Shown here: positions 7,764-17,235 of the stretch, piece by piece
Position numbering within the stretch: the stretch's first letter is position 1
How the letters are laid out: each line of letters opens with the position of its first letter
Source of the DNA: Methanomassiliicoccaceae archaeon DOK
GTDB lineage: Archaea; Thermoplasmatota; Thermoplasmata; Methanomassiliicoccales; Methanomethylophilaceae
DNA length: 64,000 bases
Assembly (NCBI GenBank): GCA_009911715.1
Contig: CP047880.1
Location: forward strand, 1,550,001-1,614,000
Reading direction: 5' to 3'
Position numbers and translations under genes: made by a program
Notes under the pieces: generated by a model
Databases searched by the model: none
Told to the model about the DNA's origin: nothing
The model's input: the letters and a program-made list of their open reading frames with translations, nothing else

Positions 7764-10700
7764 TCACTCTCCTCCGACGGGGTAGTCGAGGCATGCGTCG
7801 ATCTCTGCGATGATCTGCTTGTTCCTGAAGCCTCTCTGCTCCATGGCACTGGCAGGACAGGACGCGACACAGCATCCGCATCCCTTGCACAGACCGGGGT
7901 TGACGTTGCTCTTGAATCCTCCGTTGGGCTGCTCCACCAGGGTGATGGCGTTGTAGTCGCAGCATCCGACGCAGACTCCGCATCCGTCACAGCGGTCGGG
8001 GTTGGCGACGGCGGTGATACCCTCGGAGATCAGCTTGTCCTTGGAGATGACGGTCAGCATCCTGGAGGCGGCTCCGGAGGCCTGGGCGATGCACTCGTCC
8101 ATGAACTTGGGCCAGTGGGCTGTTCCGGCGACGTAGACTCCCTCGGTTGCGAAGTCGACGGGCCTCAGCTTCTGGTGGGCCTCGAAGTAGAATCCGTCCT
8201 TGGAGATGGGGACCTTGACCATCTTGGCGAGGTTCTCCTTGTTCTCTCTGTCGGGGGCGATTCCGGCGGCCAGGATGACTGTGTCGACGGGAATCTCGAC
8301 CTCGGCTCCGAGAGTGGCATCGTAGGCCTTGACGACGTTTCCGTCGTAGGCGGGCAGCTCGTCGTCGACGGGGTACCTCAGGAACTTGACTCCCAGCTGG
8401 CAGGCCCTGTAGTAGAGCTCCTCGCGGAAGGCGTAGGTCCTGATGTCCTTGTGGATGACAGTGACGTTGGCCATCGGGTTCTTCATCTTGATCTGGATGG
8501 CCTCGCGCAGGGAAGCTGCGCAGCAGACACGGCTGCAGTAGGCGACGTCCTTGGACCTGGATCCGACACACTGGATGAACGCGACGTCCTGTCCGTTGAA
8601 GGATCCGTCCTCGATCTTCTTCTCCGCGACGGTCTGGGTCATGACCTTGGGGTCCTTTCCGTTGTTGTACTCGGTGGGCTCGTAGGGGGTCGCACCGACG
8701 GCGAACAGGACGACACCGACGGGGTACTCTGCACCGTCGGAGAGCTGGAGCTTGAAGTTACCGACGTATCCGGGGATGTCCTTGACGGTGACACCCTTGT
8801 GGACGGTGATCAGCTTGTTGCTCTCGACTTTCTGGATGGTCTCGGTGAGGAAGTCCTGAACGGCGACTCCGTCCTCCTTGTGGCGGAAGTTGCGGGCGAA
8901 TCCTCCGAGCTCGTTCTCCCTCTCGACGAGGTGGACGGGGTATCCCTGGGCAGCGATGTCCAGAGCGGCGGTCATTCCGGTGATTCCTCCACCGATGACG
9001 GCGGCGGCGTTGGTGACGGGGATCTCGGCACCGACCAGAGGCTCGAGCAGGCAGGCCTTGGCGATTGCCATCCTCAGCAGGTCCTTGGCCTTGTTGGTGG
9101 CGGCCTCGTGCTCGTGCATGTGGATCCAGGAGCACTGGTCACGGATGTTGGCCATGTTGCAGAGGTATTTGTTCAGACCTCCGTTCCTGCAGGCCTCCCT
9201 GAAGAGAGGCTCGTGTGTCCTGGGTGTGCAGGACGCGACGACGACCCTGTTCAGGTCGTGCTCTTTGATGGCGTTGGAGATGGACTCGAGACAGTCCTGA
9301 GCGCAGGCGTACTGGGACTCGCTGGCCATGACGACATGGGGCAGGGTCTTGGCGTACTCGGTGACTGCGGGGACGTCGACCACGGATCCGATGTTGATTC
9401 CGCAGTGGCAGACCCATACTCCGACACGGGGCTCCTTGCCCTCGACATCCTTCTCGGGGGGATAGATCTTGGGGGCGCAGGGCTCGAAGTTCTCGTCGAC
9501 GATGTAGGCACCGGCCTTGGCGGAAGCTCCGCAGGCCTCGGCGACGGATGTGGGGATGTCCTTGGGTGCGGCGAAGGCACCGGTGACGAAGACTCCCTTC
9601 CTTGTGGTCTCGAGCGGGTGGTAGACGGTGGTCTTGCAGAACCCGTACTCGTTGAGCTCGATTCCGAGCATGTCGGCGAACTCCTGGGCTCCCTCGGGGG
9701 GCACGAGTCCGACGGACAGGACGACCATGTCGAACTCCTCGGAGACTCCGTTGTTCTCGTCGTCGGTGTAGCTGATGGTCAGCTTCTTGGTCACGGGGTC
9801 CTCCTCGACGTTGGACACGCGGGCTCCCCTGTGCATCTTGATTCCGTACTCGTTCTCACCGCGGTGGATGTAGGCCTCGAACTCCTTTCCGTAGGACCTG
9901 ATGTCCATGAAGAAGATGTCCTCCTGGAGGTCTCCGTGCTCCTTGGTGATCATGGCCTGCTTGGTCGCGTACATGCAGCACACGGAAGAGCAGTATTTCT
10001 TCCAGCCCTTCTTCTCGGACCTGGATCCGCAGCACTGGATGTAGGCGATCTTCTTGGGGTCCTCTCCGCTGGAGGGCACGACGATGTGTCCCCTGTGAGG
10101 TCCGGAAGCGCACATGATCCTCTCGTACTCGATGGCGGTGACGACGTTCTGGAACCTTCCGTAGCCGTACTCGCTGGCGTTGGCGGCGTTCCAGACGGCG
10201 AATCCGGGAGCGGCGATGATGGATCCGACCTCGAGGGTGATGAGCTCGTCCTTGTCATCGTAGTGGATGGCACCCTTTCCGCAGTTCTTGGCGCAGAGTC
10301 CGCACTTGCCCTTCTTGATCATGTTGCAGTAGTCCTTGTCGATGATGGCGACACGAGGGACAGCCTGCGCATGGGGGATGTAGATGGCCTTCCTGTTGGT
10401 GAGGCCGAACTCGTACTTGTCGGGAATGTTCTTGACGGGACACTTGGCGAGACAGTCGCCGCATCCTGTACACTCCTTGGGGTTGACGTACCTGGCCTTC
10501 TTGAGGACGGTGACCTTGAAGTCCCCGGCCTCTCCCTCGACCTTCTGAACCTCGTGGTAGGTCAGAACGTCGATGTTGGGGTGTCCGGCACAGTCCGCCA
10601 TTTTGGGCGAGAGAATACATGCGGAACAGTCGTTCGTCGGGAAGGTCTTGTCCAGACGGCACATCACTCCTCCGATGGTGGGGTCCTTCTCCACCAGGTA

Positions 10701-10784
10701 GACATGAATGCCCCTGTCTGCAAGATCCAACGAAGCCTGGATTCCTGCGATTCCTCCACCAATAACCAATGCAGATTTTGTCAA
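7764..10784 (-). CDS. hdrA: CoB-CoM heterodisulfide reductase subunit HdrA, double-length form
   Basis: Encodes about 1,006 residues; classical HdrA has about 650. It has an N-terminal FAD-binding VIGGGIAG (residue 8), ferredoxin motifs near 106 and 165 (CTGCGDCLAKCP, CGLCAKNCGKGA), a second Rossmann motif VIGGGITG near 595 and two C-terminal [4Fe-4S] motifs near 933 and 968 (CDGCGVCVGCC, CKGCGCCVASCP). HdrA carries the bifurcating flavin that sends electrons to ferredoxin and to HdrBC. I place the start at a TTG at 10784 because GGAGG (10792-10796) sits seven bases upstream and the frame begins with the dinucleotide-binding strand. HdrB and HdrC are not in this window. Confidence 0.95.
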   Translation of the reverse strand: MTKSALVIGGGIAGIQASLDLADRGIHVYLVEKDPTIGGVMCRLDKTFPTNDCSACILSPKMADCAGHPNIDVLTYHEVQKVEGEAGDFKVTVLKKARYVNPKECTGCGDCLAKCPVKNIPDKYEFGLTNRKAIYIPHAQAVPRVAIIDKDYCNMIKKGKCGLCAKNCGKGAIHYDDKDELITLEVGSIIAAPGFAVWNAANASEYGYGRFQNVVTAIEYERIMCASGPHRGHIVVPSSGEDPKKIAYIQCCGSRSEKKGWKKYCSSVCCMYATKQAMITKEHGDLQEDIFFMDIRSYGKEFEAYIHRGENEYGIKMHRGARVSNVEEDPVTKKLTISYTDDENNGVSEEFDMVVLSVGLVPPEGAQEFADMLGIELNEYGFCKTTVYHPLETTRKGVFVTGAFAAPKDIPTSVAEACGASAKAGAYIVDENFEPCAPKIYPPEKDVEGKEPRVGVWVCHCGINIGSVVDVPAVTEYAKTLPHVVMASESQYACAQDCLESISNAIKEHDLNRVVVASCTPRTHEPLFREACRNGGLNKYLCNMANIRDQCSWIHMHEHEAATNKAKDLLRMAIAKACLLEPLVGAEIPVTNAAAVIGGGITGMTAALDIAAQGYPVHLVERENELGGFARNFRHKEDGVAVQDFLTETIQKVESNKLITVHKGVTVKDIPGYVGNFKLQLSDGAEYPVGVVLFAVGATPYEPTEYNNGKDPKVMTQTVAEKKIEDGSFNGQDVAFIQCVGSRSKDVAYCSRVCCAASLREAIQIKMKNPMANVTVIHKDIRTYAFREELYYRACQLGVKFLRYPVDDELPAYDGNVVKAYDATLGAEVEIPVDTVILAAGIAPDRENKENLAKMVKVPISKDGFYFEAHQKLRPVDFATEGVYVAGTAHWPKFMDECIAQASGAASRMLTVISKDKLISEGITAVANPDRCDGCGVCVGCCDYNAITLVEQPNGGFKSNVNPGLCKGCGCCVASCPASAMEQRGFRNKQIIAEIDACLDYPVGGE

Positions 10785-11346
10785 ATCATTGCCTCCGTAT
10801 ACCAATTGGTGAATTGGAATAGTTGAGGAGATGGAGACTGATATAATAATGGCTTCTAAGGAATCATTATATATTCATGAATCATTTGATAACGCGTTTC
10901 CATTCTCGTGATTTTTATAACTACCTAAATCCTTTAGTTGCCACTAAAACCACAATAGCCAGACATCACGGAAATAATCGAAATTTGTATTATCCTAAGA
11001 TATAATGCAACATATGATTTTGTATCAATTCAGAAGTTCCTTCGTAACATTACGAAGGATTTTTTGAGGGGAACCATAGATACGAACGATTTTATATCGG
11101 GGACGGCGAGGAAATCGATTTTTGGAATGCTGGCTCATACCTGTCGGCTGGATATCCATCCATCCATCACGGATTCCGTGGAAACATCATCGTTTTCCGA
11201 ATAAAGTTCCGTTTATCCTGGTCGGAGGCGAGCCTGTCCGAACGAATACCCGAAAAGTTTCGCAAGGCTACATTTTTAGGTTTTCCTAATATTCTGGGTC
11301 ATTCCCTCGGGAAACGGTTAAATCCGTTGCCCCTCTCGCACCGGGC
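10785..11346. other. AT-rich gene-free interval upstream of hdrA and rnp2
   Basis: About 560 bases separate the divergent hdrA and rnp2 genes. On the hdrA side there are several TATA-like runs (for example ATTATATA near 10866). A nine-base-arm palindrome, CCTTCGTAA / TTACGAAGG, lies at 11039-11058 and is followed by TTTTTT on the plus strand. A TATA-like GTTAAATCC near 11318 probably serves rnp2. No open frame with convincing codon use is seen. A non-coding RNA or a long regulatory leader is possible but not demonstrated. Confidence 0.5.
11039..11058. promoter_or_regulatory. Palindrome in the hdrA-rnp2 interval
   Basis: Nine-base arms separated by two bases, with TTTTTT four bases after. It could be a regulator-binding site or the terminator of an unannotated small RNA; it is 254 bases upstream of the hdrA start. 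Confidence 0.4.
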
Positions 11347-11637
11347 ATGGTCGTCAAGTCGGAACGCGGCAGGAGGCGCTACATCTTCTTCGAGGTGCCC
11401 CAGCCCGTGCGCCGCGACGACGTCTCGCAGGCACTCGACGGGATCGGGAGCGTGAAGGTCATCACATGCTCGGAGGGCAGAGCCGTCGTCAGATGCTCGC
11501 CGGACGACCGCGAGCCAGTGACCCAGAGGATGACGGAGACCTTCGAGGGATGCAGGTCTGTCAGGACGTCTGGCACACTCCGCGGGCTGCGTGACAGGTA
11601 CCCCCCGCTGAGGGTCCCCCAGAAGCGTCGCAGATGA
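11347..11637 (+). CDS. rnp2: Ribonuclease P protein component 2 (Pop5/Rnp2)
   Basis: A 96-residue basic protein beginning with a RRRYIFFEV strand, as in archaeal Pop5/Rnp2, which assists the RNase P RNA in tRNA 5'-end processing. The sequence match is modest, but its place directly before psmA in the conserved archaeal exosome/proteasome superoperon supports the call. Archaeal Rnp2 proteins are usually somewhat longer (about 110-140 residues), so this one is compact. Confidence 0.75.
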   Translation: MVVKSERGRRRYIFFEVPQPVRRDDVSQALDGIGSVKVITCSEGRAVVRCSPDDREPVTQRMTETFEGCRSVRTSGTLRGLRDRYPPLRVPQKRRR

Positions 11638-11721
11638 GCCGCACGGCATCCGAAACTCGGTTGCCAACTACTATATACCGCCCGCTTTATTCAGTCGCGG
11701 TAAGTATAAGGAGCAGGCATT

Positions 11722-12432
11722 ATGCAACCCGGACAGATGGCTTATGACAGGGGCAGCACAGTTTTCTCCCCTGACGGAAGATTGTTCCAAGTTGAGTACG
11801 CCCGTGAGGCCGTGAAGAAAGGATCCACGACCATCGGGCTGAAGTACAAGGACGGGGTGGCCCTTATCGTGGACAGGAGGTCCTCCAGCAAGCTGCTGGA
11901 ACCCAGGTCCACCGAGAAGATCCACGAGATCGACGACTACATCGGGTGCGCTACATCCGGACTCGTCGCCGACGCAAGGATCCTGGTCGACGAGGCCAGG
12001 AAGAACGCGCAGGTCCACAGGGTCAACTACGGGGAGAACATCTCCGTGGAGATGCTTGTCAAGAAGGTCTGCGACTACAAGCAGAACTTCACCCAGTACG
12101 GCGGCGTCCGTCCCTTCGGAACGGCGCTCCTCGTCGCCGGAACCGACGACCTCGGGGCCCACCTCTTCGAGACCGACCCCTCCGGAGCCCTCGTCGCATA
12201 CAAGGCGACCGGCATCGGGAACGGCCGCCCGGCCGTCATGGAGGTCTTCGAGAAGGAGTTCCAGGACGACATGTCCTTCGAGAACGCCATGGCCCTCGGA
12301 CTGAAGGCCATGGAGGCCGCGATCGAGGACAAGCCGAAGGCCGAGTCCATCGAGATCGGCGTTGCCGAGATCGGCAAGAAGTTCAGGAGACTCTCCGAGG
12401 AGGAGATCTCCGCCCTCATCGAGAAGATGTGA
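11722..12432 (+). CDS. psmA: Proteasome subunit alpha
   Basis: Encodes 236 residues, full length for the archaeal alpha subunit. The N-terminal MAYDRGSTVFSPDGRLFQVE is the conserved proteasome alpha signature; the YDR motif takes part in gating and docks the regulatory ATPase. Alpha subunits form the outer heptameric rings of the 20S proteasome. A TATA-like CTATATACC near 11668 suggests a promoter between rnp2 and psmA. The SBDS gene follows after 10 bases. Confidence 0.97.
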   Translation: MQPGQMAYDRGSTVFSPDGRLFQVEYAREAVKKGSTTIGLKYKDGVALIVDRRSSSKLLEPRSTEKIHEIDDYIGCATSGLVADARILVDEARKNAQVHRVNYGENISVEMLVKKVCDYKQNFTQYGGVRPFGTALLVAGTDDLGAHLFETDPSGALVAYKATGIGNGRPAVMEVFEKEFQDDMSFENAMALGLKAMEAAIEDKPKAESIEIGVAEIGKKFRRLSEEEISALIEKM

Positions 12433-12442
12433 GGCTGGGACG

Positions 12443-13138
12443 ATGGTAGACCTCGACGACGCGATAGTGGCGAGACTGGAGACCCACGGCGAGACCTTCG
12501 AGATCCTGCTCGACCCGAAGGTGTTCGACCTCGTCAAGCAGGGCAAGAAGTTCGACATAGTCGACTACATGGCCGTGGAGGACGTCTTCAAGAACGCCAG
12601 CAAGGGGACAAGGCCGCCCGAGGACAAGATCAAGGAGGCCTTCGGGACCGAGGACATCGCGGAGATCGCCGCGAAGATCGTCGAGAAGGGCGAGATACAG
12701 ATCACGGCCGAGCAGCGCAAGGAGATGCTCGAGGCGAAGAAGAACCAGGTGATCGCGTACATCGCCGCCAACGCCATCAACCCGCAGACGCACACCCCCC
12801 ACCCCCCTCTCAGGATCGAACTGGCCCTGGAGGAGGCGAAGTTCCATGTGGACCCCTTCAAGCCGCTGGAGAAGGAGATCGACGAGGCGATGAAGCTGCT
12901 CCGCCCCCTGATACCGATCAGGTTCGAAAAGAGCCGCATCGCCATCAAGCTCAACGGCGCGGACTACGGCCGTTGCTACGACGACATCATCCACTACGGC
13001 ATCGTGGACAGGGAGGAGTGGACGCCCGACGGATCCTGGATCGGCCTCATGGAGATCCCCGCGGGACTCATCACCGAGATAACGGAGAAGCTGAAGCATA
13101 AGACCAAGGGCTCGGCGTCCGTGAAGCTCGTGAGCTGA
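12443..13138 (+). CDS. Ribosome maturation protein SDO1/SBDS
   Basis: A 231-residue homologue of the Shwachman-Bodian-Diamond syndrome protein. The N-terminal FYSH domain (DDAIVARLETHGETFEILLDP), the central helical part (ITAEQRKEMLEAKKNQVIAYIAANAINPQT) and the C-terminal ferredoxin-like domain are in the expected order. It acts in late maturation of the large ribosomal subunit. The ATG at 12443 gives the family N-terminus; the frame is open further upstream only because it runs inside psmA. Confidence 0.95.
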   Translation: MVDLDDAIVARLETHGETFEILLDPKVFDLVKQGKKFDIVDYMAVEDVFKNASKGTRPPEDKIKEAFGTEDIAEIAAKIVEKGEIQITAEQRKEMLEAKKNQVIAYIAANAINPQTHTPHPPLRIELALEEAKFHVDPFKPLEKEIDEAMKLLRPLIPIRFEKSRIAIKLNGADYGRCYDDIIHYGIVDREEWTPDGSWIGLMEIPAGLITEITEKLKHKTKGSASVKLVS

Positions 13139-13166
13139 ATTGTAACATTGGAAGTAAGTGATTGAA

Positions 13167-13883
13167 ATGGAAAGAAGAAACGCCAGACAGACGCGCGAGA
13201 TCGTCGTGCCAGGCGATGTGCTCGACGGGACCGGAATGAAACCCGGCGAGAACGCCTACGTGCAGGACGGAAAGGTTCGCGCGAGCGTGATGGGCGTCCG
13301 CAACGTGTTCCAGAACACCGTGGGCGTCATCCCCCTGAGGGGCTGCTACATGCCCACCTCCGGGGACACTGTCATCGGAGTCATCGTGGACATCGGACCG
13401 TCCAACTGGCTCGTGGACATCGGCGCGCCCTACCCCGCGCCCCTGCATGTGAACGAGGTCCCCTGGAAGGTCGAGTTCGGGGACACGTCCCGCTACCTCA
13501 GCATGGGCAACGTGGTCCTCCTGAAGGTCCTGTCCGTGGACGAGAGCAAGAAGATCCAGGTGACCATGAAGGACTCCGGACTCAGGAGGATCCAGGGCGG
13601 AAGGCTCGTCAAGATCCCCCACTCCAAGGTGTCCAGGGTCATCGGCAAGAGCGGATCCATGATCTCGATGCTGAAGAACATGACCGACTGCCGCATCACC
13701 GTGGGACAGAACGGCATGATCTGGGTCGACGGAGACGACGAGAACGCCGAGGTGGCCGTGCAGGCCATCAAGATGATCGAGGCCCAGGCCCAGGCCGGAA
13801 ACCTCACAGACAGGGTCAAAGAGTTTATCGAGAGCAAGCTCCCCCAGAGCGAAGAAGAAGAGTATGATGAGGGGGAGGAGTGA
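13167..13883 (+). CDS. rrp4: Exosome complex RNA-binding protein Rrp4
   Basis: Encodes 238 residues with an N-terminal exosome domain ([23 protein letters not shown]), an S1 domain ([22 protein letters not shown]) and a C-terminal KH domain ([18 protein letters not shown]). Rrp4 forms the RNA-binding cap on the Rrp41-Rrp42 ring of the archaeal exosome and brings RNA to the pore. A GTG nine bases upstream is an alternative start. The C-terminus is an acidic tail ([11 protein letters not shown]). It lies two bases before rrp41. Confidence 0.95.
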   Translation: MERRNARQTREIVVPGDVLDGTGMKPGENAYVQDGKVRASVMGVRNVFQNTVGVIPLRGCYMPTSGDTVIGVIVDIGPSNWLVDIGAPYPAPLHVNEVPWKVEFGDTSRYLSMGNVVLLKVLSVDESKKIQVTMKDSGLRRIQGGRLVKIPHSKVSRVIGKSGSMISMLKNMTDCRITVGQNGMIWVDGDDENAEVAVQAIKMIEAQAQAGNLTDRVKEFIESKLPQSEEEEYDEGEE

Positions 13884-13885
13884 CA

Positions 13886-14626
13886 ATGAGCGGACATACT
13901 GACATGGTATTGGTAGATGAGAACGGCATGCGCATCGACGGCAGGACCGAAGAGCAGCACAGGCCGATCAAGATCGAGGCCGGAGTCCTGAACAACGCAG
14001 ACGGCTCCGCATACGTTGAGATTGGTAAGAACAAGGTCCTCGCCGCGGTCTACGGACCCAGGGAGTGCCACCCCAGGCACCTGCAGAACCCTCAGAAGGC
14101 GATCGTGCAGTGCAAGTACAACATGCAGGCGTTCTCCGTCAGCGACAGGAAGAGGCCCGGACCCGACAGGAGGTCCATCGAGATCTCCAAGATCATCTCC
14201 GAGGCCCTCGAGAAGGTCGTCCTCACGGAGCTCTACCCCCGCGCGTCCATCGACGTGTACATCGAGATCCTCCAGGCCAACGCCGGGACAAGGTGCGCCG
14301 GTCTGACCGCCGCATCCGTCGCTCTCGCCGACGCGGGCATCCCCATGAGGGACATCGTCCCCGCCATCGCCGCCGGCAAAGCCGACGGCCACGTCCTGCT
14401 GGACCTCAACAAGGAGGAGGACAACTACGGACAGGCGGACGTGCCCATCGCCATCATCCCCTCCACGGACGAGATCGTCCTGCTCCAGATGGACGGGAAC
14501 ATGACCCGCGAGGAGTTCGATCACGCGATCGAGCTCGCCGTCAACGCCTGCCACGAGGTCCACGACCTCCAGGTCGACGCCCTCAAGAGGCGCTACTCCA
14601 AACCCGCACAGGAGGGATCCGAATGA
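13886..14626 (+). CDS. rrp41: Exosome complex exonuclease Rrp41 (catalytic)
   Basis: A 246-residue RNase PH-fold protein. Family features are [24 protein letters not shown], the phosphate/RNA-binding CKYNMQAFS...KRPGPDRRS region and the acidic [18 protein letters not shown] active-site block. Rrp41 performs phosphorolytic 3'-5' RNA degradation within the hexameric ring with Rrp42. The GGGGGAGGAG ribosome-binding site supports the ATG at 13886 rather than the GTG at 13880. Its stop overlaps the rrp42 start (ATGA). Confidence 0.96.
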   Translation: MSGHTDMVLVDENGMRIDGRTEEQHRPIKIEAGVLNNADGSAYVEIGKNKVLAAVYGPRECHPRHLQNPQKAIVQCKYNMQAFSVSDRKRPGPDRRSIEISKIISEALEKVVLTELYPRASIDVYIEILQANAGTRCAGLTAASVALADAGIPMRDIVPAIAAGKADGHVLLDLNKEEDNYGQADVPIAIIPSTDEIVLLQMDGNMTREEFDHAIELAVNACHEVHDLQVDALKRRYSKPAQEGSE

Positions 14627-15396
14627 GCAACGAGATGATGTCCGAGATCAAGCGCGATCACATCATGAACCTGCTGGCCGAGGGCAAGAGGCAGGACGGA
14701 CGCGGAGTCACCGACATCAGGAAGATCCAGGTCGAGACGAACTGCATCGAGAGCGCCGACGGATCCGCCAGGGTCAAGCTCGGCAGGACCGAGGTCATCG
14801 CGGGAGTCAAGATCATCCCCGGAACGCCCTTCGGAGACACCCCCAACATCGGTGTCCTGACCACCGGCGCCGAGCTGATCCCCATGGCCCACCCCACCTT
14901 CGAGTCCGGTCCACCCGGAGAGGACGCCATCGAGCTGGCGAGGGTCGTCGACCGCGGAATCCGCGAGTCCGGCATGGTTGACGTCGAGAAGCTGTGCATC
15001 GTTCCCGGCGAGGAGGTCTGGATGTGCTTCGTGGACATCTACGCCCTCGACTACGACGGCAACCTGTTCGACGCCGCCAACCTCGCCGCCGTATGCGCGC
15101 TGAAGTCCGCGATCATCCCCGGAGAGCAGTACGGCAAGGGCGAGAACACACCCCTGCCCATCACGTGCACCCCCATATCGGTAACAGAGGTCAAAGTCGG
15201 AAACACTTTAATAGTAGACCCCGACTACGACGAAGAGCAGATTTCATCCGCACGTCTGACTGTCACAACTGACGACGTCGGCAACTTCAGGGCAATGCAG
15301 AAGGGAGGCTGCGGTTCCATCACACTCGACGAACTGAGCCTCTGCCTGGACAGGGCCGTGGAGATCGGTGCGGAGATCAGAAAAATCATCGGGTGA
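14623..15396 (+). CDS. rrp42: Exosome complex component Rrp42 (non-catalytic)
   Basis: Encodes 257 residues of the RNase PH fold: [15 protein letters not shown] near the N-terminus, [17 protein letters not shown], then a C-terminal [22 protein letters not shown]. Rrp42 alternates with Rrp41 in the exosome ring, binds RNA and is not itself catalytic. I start it at the ATG overlapping the rrp41 stop; the reading frame continues upstream only as an artefact inside rrp41. L37Ae follows six bases later. Confidence 0.95.
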   Translation: MSNEMMSEIKRDHIMNLLAEGKRQDGRGVTDIRKIQVETNCIESADGSARVKLGRTEVIAGVKIIPGTPFGDTPNIGVLTTGAELIPMAHPTFESGPPGEDAIELARVVDRGIRESGMVDVEKLCIVPGEEVWMCFVDIYALDYDGNLFDAANLAAVCALKSAIIPGEQYGKGENTPLPITCTPISVTEVKVGNTLIVDPDYDEEQISSARLTVTTDDVGNFRAMQKGGCGSITLDELSLCLDRAVEIGAEIRKIIG

Positions 15397-15402
15397 TTTC
15401 CA

Positions 15403-15654
15403 ATGGCAAAGAGAACAGAGAAGGCAGGCTCCTCCGGAAGGTTCGGCGCAAGGTACGGTGTCATCGTCCGCAACAGGATCAAGAACATCGAGGCCCAGCA
15501 GAAGGCCAAGCACGAGTGCCCCGTGTGCCACCACAACTCCGTCAGGAGGGAGAGCTCCGGCATCTGGTACTGCAAACACTGCGGAACCAAATTCGCCGCC
15601 GGCGCCTACAGCCCCAAGACGAAGAAGGAGCTGTCCCAGGTCAGCGAGAACTGA
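15403..15654 (+). CDS. rpl37ae: 50S ribosomal protein L37Ae
   Basis: An 83-residue zinc-ribbon ribosomal protein of the large subunit. The start MAKRTEKAGSSGRFGARYG and the cysteine pairs CPVCHH and CKHCGTKF (C-x2-C ... C-x2-C) are diagnostic for L37Ae/eL43. It follows rrp42 closely and precedes rpoP, the conserved archaeal order. Confidence 0.96.
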   Translation: MAKRTEKAGSSGRFGARYGVIVRNRIKNIEAQQKAKHECPVCHHNSVRRESSGIWYCKHCGTKFAAGAYSPKTKKELSQVSEN

Positions 15655-15669
15655 GTCGAGGTGGACCGA

Positions 15670-15801
15670 TTGTACAGATGCGCCAAGTGCAACGAGCCCG
15701 TGAGGAACGTCAACGCCCTTGGGCTCCAGTGCGAGAAGTGCGGATCCAAGATCTTCTTCAAGGAGAGACCCAACGTGAAGAAGGTCCTGAAATCCGACTG
15801 A
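15670..15801 (+). CDS. rpoP: DNA-directed RNA polymerase subunit P
   Basis: A tiny 43-residue zinc-ribbon subunit of RNA polymerase (Rpc10/Rpb12 homologue). It reads YRCAKCNEPV, then LQCEKCGSKIFFKERP: the C-x2-C pairs that hold zinc and the conserved basic tail. I choose the TTG at 15670 because GAGGTG lies five bases upstream and family members begin M-Y-x-C; an in-frame GTG at 15661 is the alternative. It sits between L37Ae and pcc1 in the superoperon. Confidence 0.9.
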   Translation: MYRCAKCNEPVRNVNALGLQCEKCGSKIFFKERPNVKKVLKSD

Positions 15802-15804
15802 GAC

Positions 15805-16044
15805 ATGCTCTGCGCCAGGCTCACCGTAGACGGACCGGTCGCCAAGGTGGCCGTGCCCGCCATGGGCCCAGAGACGGGGAGGGAACTCCCCAGGACAGAG
15901 ACCCGCATGACAGAGGAAAACGGCACGGTGACCATCAAGGTCACCGCGGCCGACACCTCGGCCATGAGGGCTGCTCTCAACTCCCATCTTGAATGCATCA
16001 GGATAATCGAGGACATCGAAGACCTGACAGAGATGAAACCATGA
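15805..16044 (+). CDS. pcc1: KEOPS complex subunit Pcc1
   Basis: A 79-residue protein that matches the small Pcc1/CGI-121-associated subunit of the KEOPS complex: a beta segment (NGTVTIKVTAADTSAMRAALNSHLECIRIIED) resembling the family's S-x-R-A-x-x-N-S motif. KEOPS makes the t6A modification at position 37 of ANN-decoding tRNAs. The gene sits between rpoP and prefoldin beta, as in many archaea, and overlaps the next gene by four bases. Confidence 0.85.
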   Translation: MLCARLTVDGPVAKVAVPAMGPETGRELPRTETRMTEENGTVTIKVTAADTSAMRAALNSHLECIRIIEDIEDLTEMKP

Positions 16045-16391
16045 ACGGAATCAGCCCCCAGCTCCAGAACCAGATCACGCAGTTCCAGCAGGTCCAGCAG
16101 CAGCTCCAGGCGGTCACCACGCAGAAGATGCAGTACGACGCCCAGAAACGCGAGCTCAGCAGGACGCTCGAGGAGCTCAAAGCCAGCACCGGCGCGGTCT
16201 ACAAGTCCTCCGGATCCCTTCTGGTCAAGGTCGAGGACAAGGACGCCCTCGTGGGAGAGATCGAGGAATCCATCGAGATGATGGACGTCAGGATCGGATC
16301 CCTGGAGCGCCAGGAGAACAGCCTCAAGGAGAGGTACACCGTTCTCCAAGAGACGATCAACACCGCCATGGGCAACAGGCCCACGCAGTGA
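16041..16391 (+). CDS. pfdB: Prefoldin subunit beta
   Basis: A 116-residue coiled-coil protein, rich in Gln, Glu and Lys at its ends (QLQNQITQFQQVQQQLQAVTTQKMQ) with a central beta hairpin (GAVYKSSGSLLVKVEDKDALV). Two alpha and four beta subunits form the jellyfish-shaped chaperone that passes unfolded proteins to the thermosome. It is the last gene of the exosome/proteasome run. A C-rich spacer with the TATA-like ATTATATAC of the next operon follows. Confidence 0.93.
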   Translation: MNGISPQLQNQITQFQQVQQQLQAVTTQKMQYDAQKRELSRTLEELKASTGAVYKSSGSLLVKVEDKDALVGEIEESIEMMDVRIGSLERQENSLKERYTVLQETINTAMGNRPTQ

Positions 16392-16515
16392 CTGAAACCC
16401 CTTACCCCTTCTCCGGGATTCGGCATATGCCGAATTCCAGCTCGTTTAACGACCATTCATACTGCGACTGTCGAACCCCCCCCCCATTATATACACTATC
16501 GTCGTTCGAGGGAGC

Positions 16516-17235
16516 ATGGACGCGCTCGTACTGAACGACGTGCGGAAGTCATACGGGAACAGGGAGGCCGTGCACGGAATCTCCCTGACCGTGAAGGAGG
16601 GCGAGGTGTTCGGGCTCATCGGACACAACGGCGCCGGGAAGACCACGACCCTCCGTATGATATCCACACTGCTCAGCATAACCTCGGGGAGCATATCGGT
16701 GTACGGCCACGACGTGGCAACCGAGCCCGACGAGGTTAGGAAGATAATCAGCTACCTGCCGGAGGACGCAGGCGCATACAAGGACCTCACCGGAAGGGCC
16801 TACCTCGAGTTCATGGCCAGCTTCTTCGCAACCGGTTCCGAGAAGGACGCCATGGTCCAGAAGGGTATCGAACTGGCGGACCTTGGAGACAGGATCGACT
16901 CGAAGGTGGACACCTACAGCAAGGGCATGATGCGCAGGCTGCTCATCGCGAGGGCCATCATGCCTTCACCCAAGCTGGCGATCATGGACGAGGTCACATC
17001 CGGACTGGATGTGATCAACGCATACGAGATCAGGGACATAATCAGAGGCATCGCCAGGGATGGCGTCACCGTCGTCATGTCGTCCCACAACATGTTCGAG
17101 GTGGACATGCTCTGCGACAGGGTGGGCATGATCGACCAGGGCAACCTCATCCTCCTGGGGACGCCGTCGGAGCTGAAGAGTGAGTTCGGCGTGGACACCC
17201 TCGAGGAAGTGTTCGTCAAGGCGGTGAAAGGATGA
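16516..17235 (+). CDS. ABC transporter ATP-binding protein (NatA-like)
   Basis: A 239-residue ATPase with Walker A GHNGAGKTT, signature YSKGMMRRL (a variant of LSGGQ), Walker B LAIMDEV and the H-loop SSHNMFE. The variant signature and the GLDVINAYEIRD segment are typical of NatA/CcmA-type exporters. It energises the permease encoded immediately downstream (four-base overlap). A TATA-like ATTATATAC 25-30 bases upstream of the ATG suggests a leaderless transcript. Confidence 0.9.
   Translation: MDALVLNDVRKSYGNREAVHGISLTVKEGEVFGLIGHNGAGKTTTLRMISTLLSITSGSISVYGHDVATEPDEVRKIISYLPEDAGAYKDLTGRAYLEFMASFFATGSEKDAMVQKGIELADLGDRIDSKVDTYSKGMMRRLLIARAIMPSPKLAIMDEVTSGLDVINAYEIRDIIRGIARDGVTVVMSSHNMFEVDMLCDRVGMIDQGNLILLGTPSELKSEFGVDTLEEVFVKAVKG

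Noticed and set aside
7539-10826. A 1,095-codon open frame antisense to hdrA and mvhD
   Set aside because: It is the mirror of G+C-rich codons in a highly conserved gene; the translation is dominated by Val, Gly, Asp and Leu with no family motif.
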